Positions 5,792-6,470 of a DNA stretch of 6,470 bases are shown here, piece by piece. The notes beneath the pieces were generated by a model. That model was not told where the DNA came from. It was given only the letters and a program-made list of their open reading frames with translations, and made no database searches. The stretch is taken from the NCBI GenBank assembly GCA_016200035.1, contig JACQFM010000055.1, forward strand, positions 1 through 6,470, written 5' to 3'. The translations under genes were made by a program, and so were the position numbers. This DNA comes from Nitrososphaerota archaeon. Its GTDB lineage: Archaea; Thermoproteota; Nitrososphaeria; Nitrososphaerales; Nitrosopumilaceae. The first letter of the stretch is position 1. Each line of letters begins with the position of its first letter.

Positions 5792-6470
5792 ATGGCAAAA
5801 TATACGGAGATAGTGGCCGGTCTGCCAGAGGACTATAAACAAATAAAGACTCTAAGAGACTTGTTGGAAATAAACTACAAAATTGTGGGTGCAAAAGAAC
5901 AACTTAGGCATAACCTTATTTTTAAAATGCAGAGGAATGAGGAAAAATATCCAGAAATCATAGGATTTGAAGATGATGTAATTCCTGCATTAGACCGGGC
6001 TATTCTGGCATGTCATGACATAATGTTGATTGGTCAGATAGGTCAAGCCAAAACAAAAATTGCGCAAACCATATCCAAGAATCTTCTTTCTCCTATACCT
6101 GTAATCAAGGGGAGCATAACAAATGATTCTCCAATGGATTTACCACAAGAGGAAATGATCTCGCTTTTGGAGGATAAGGACAATGCAACATCTGCGCCAA
6201 AATTCTACATAGATCCCAATAGCATGGAAAAGATTCGAGACAACAAGCTTGATACCAAAATAGAATGGATAGAAGGGGAGCAAAGGTACAAGTATGTTCT
6301 AGCAACACCGGATATTTCCGTTAAGGATTTGGTTGGTCAGATAGATGCGGTAAAAATTGTAAAAAAAGGAGTTGAGATGTACCAAATAGAGTCTTACTCA
6401 CCTGGCCAATTGATGCAGGCCAAGCATGGTCTCTTCTGTATAGATGAATTGCCAGTACTGGATACAAGAA
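5792..6470 (+). CDS. AAA+ ATPase, magnesium-chelatase subunit I (ChlI/BchI)-like, 3' partial
   Basis: The frame runs from ATG at 5792 to the window edge, giving 226 complete codons with no stop. About 55 mostly helical residues precede an AAA+ core. The Walker A loop GQIGQAKT is at 81-88 (Lys87) and Walker B LFCIDE is at 214-219 (Asp218, Glu219). The roughly 130 residues between them, with DLVGQID (179-185) and GQLMQAKHG (205-213) just before Walker B, follow the ChlI/BchI pattern of a VVG-like motif then LxxAxxG leading into the Walker B strand. In chelatases this subunit couples ATP hydrolysis to metal insertion with a von Willebrand A-type partner, and cobalt chelation for B12 may use relatives. 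The actual partner lies outside the window, and MoxR-like chaperone roles are also possible. The frame is open upstream to a TTG at 5747, but the ATG fits the promoter candidate and the likely family start. It diverges from rps13. Confidence 0.88.
   Translation, partial: MAKYTEIVAGLPEDYKQIKTLRDLLEINYKIVGAKEQLRHNLIFKMQRNEEKYPEIIGFEDDVIPALDRAILACHDIMLIGQIGQAKTKIAQTISKNLLSPIPVIKGSITNDSPMDLPQEEMISLLEDKDNATSAPKFYIDPNSMEKIRDNKLDTKIEWIEGEQRYKYVLATPDISVKDLVGQIDAVKIVKKGVEMYQIESYSPGQLMQAKHGLFCIDELPVLDTR

Noticed and set aside
6105..6308. 67-codon minus-strand frame inside the AAA+ gene
   Set aside because: Antisense to a continuous ChlI-like reading frame.

Overview
The window looks like a chromosomal core region of an ammonia-oxidising-type archaeon (Nitrososphaerota/Thaumarchaeota), close in flavour to Nitrosopumilus or Nitrosotalea. 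The reasons are the archaeal-type ribosomal proteins S13 and S4 in that order, an archaeal CobT-like (TIGR00303/UPF0284) protein, a ChlI-like AAA+ ATPase, low GC, TATA-like boxes instead of bacterial promoters, and several TTG/GTG starts. The lineage is inferred from remembered family resemblance, not from a search.

Layout. Positions 1-278 hold the C-terminal end of an unrecognised protein with an internal two-copy repeat. A short spacer with a possible hairpin and T-run follows. Next comes a tight plus-strand cluster: NAD(P)HX epimerase (373-1023), a glyoxalase II-like metallo-beta-lactamase-fold hydrolase (1020-1634) and a CobT-like phosphoribosyltransferase (1638-2699). These genes are separated by a 4-base overlap and a 3-base gap, so they are probably co-transcribed. 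The last gene meets glmS head-on with a 14-base overlap of coding sequence. On the minus strand, reading right to left, are rps13 (5662-5039), rps4 (5029-4496) and glmS (4446-2686). Diverging from rps13 is a ChlI-type AAA+ ATPase (from 5792) that runs off the right edge.

How they fit together. The left cluster combines two metabolite-handling enzymes (repair of hydrated NAD(P)H; hydrolysis of an unknown thioester-like or persulfide substrate) with a step in assembling the lower ligand of cobamides. The minus-strand group combines translation genes with the committed step of amino-sugar synthesis, which feeds archaeal glycans. The AAA+ protein may be the motor subunit of a metal chelatase-like complex. 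No RNA gene, mobile element, CRISPR array or clearly new system was found. The most notable points are the Ala/Pro/Lys-rich tail on S13, the obligatory TTG starts of both ribosomal genes, the convergent gene overlap and the repeat in the partial left-edge protein.
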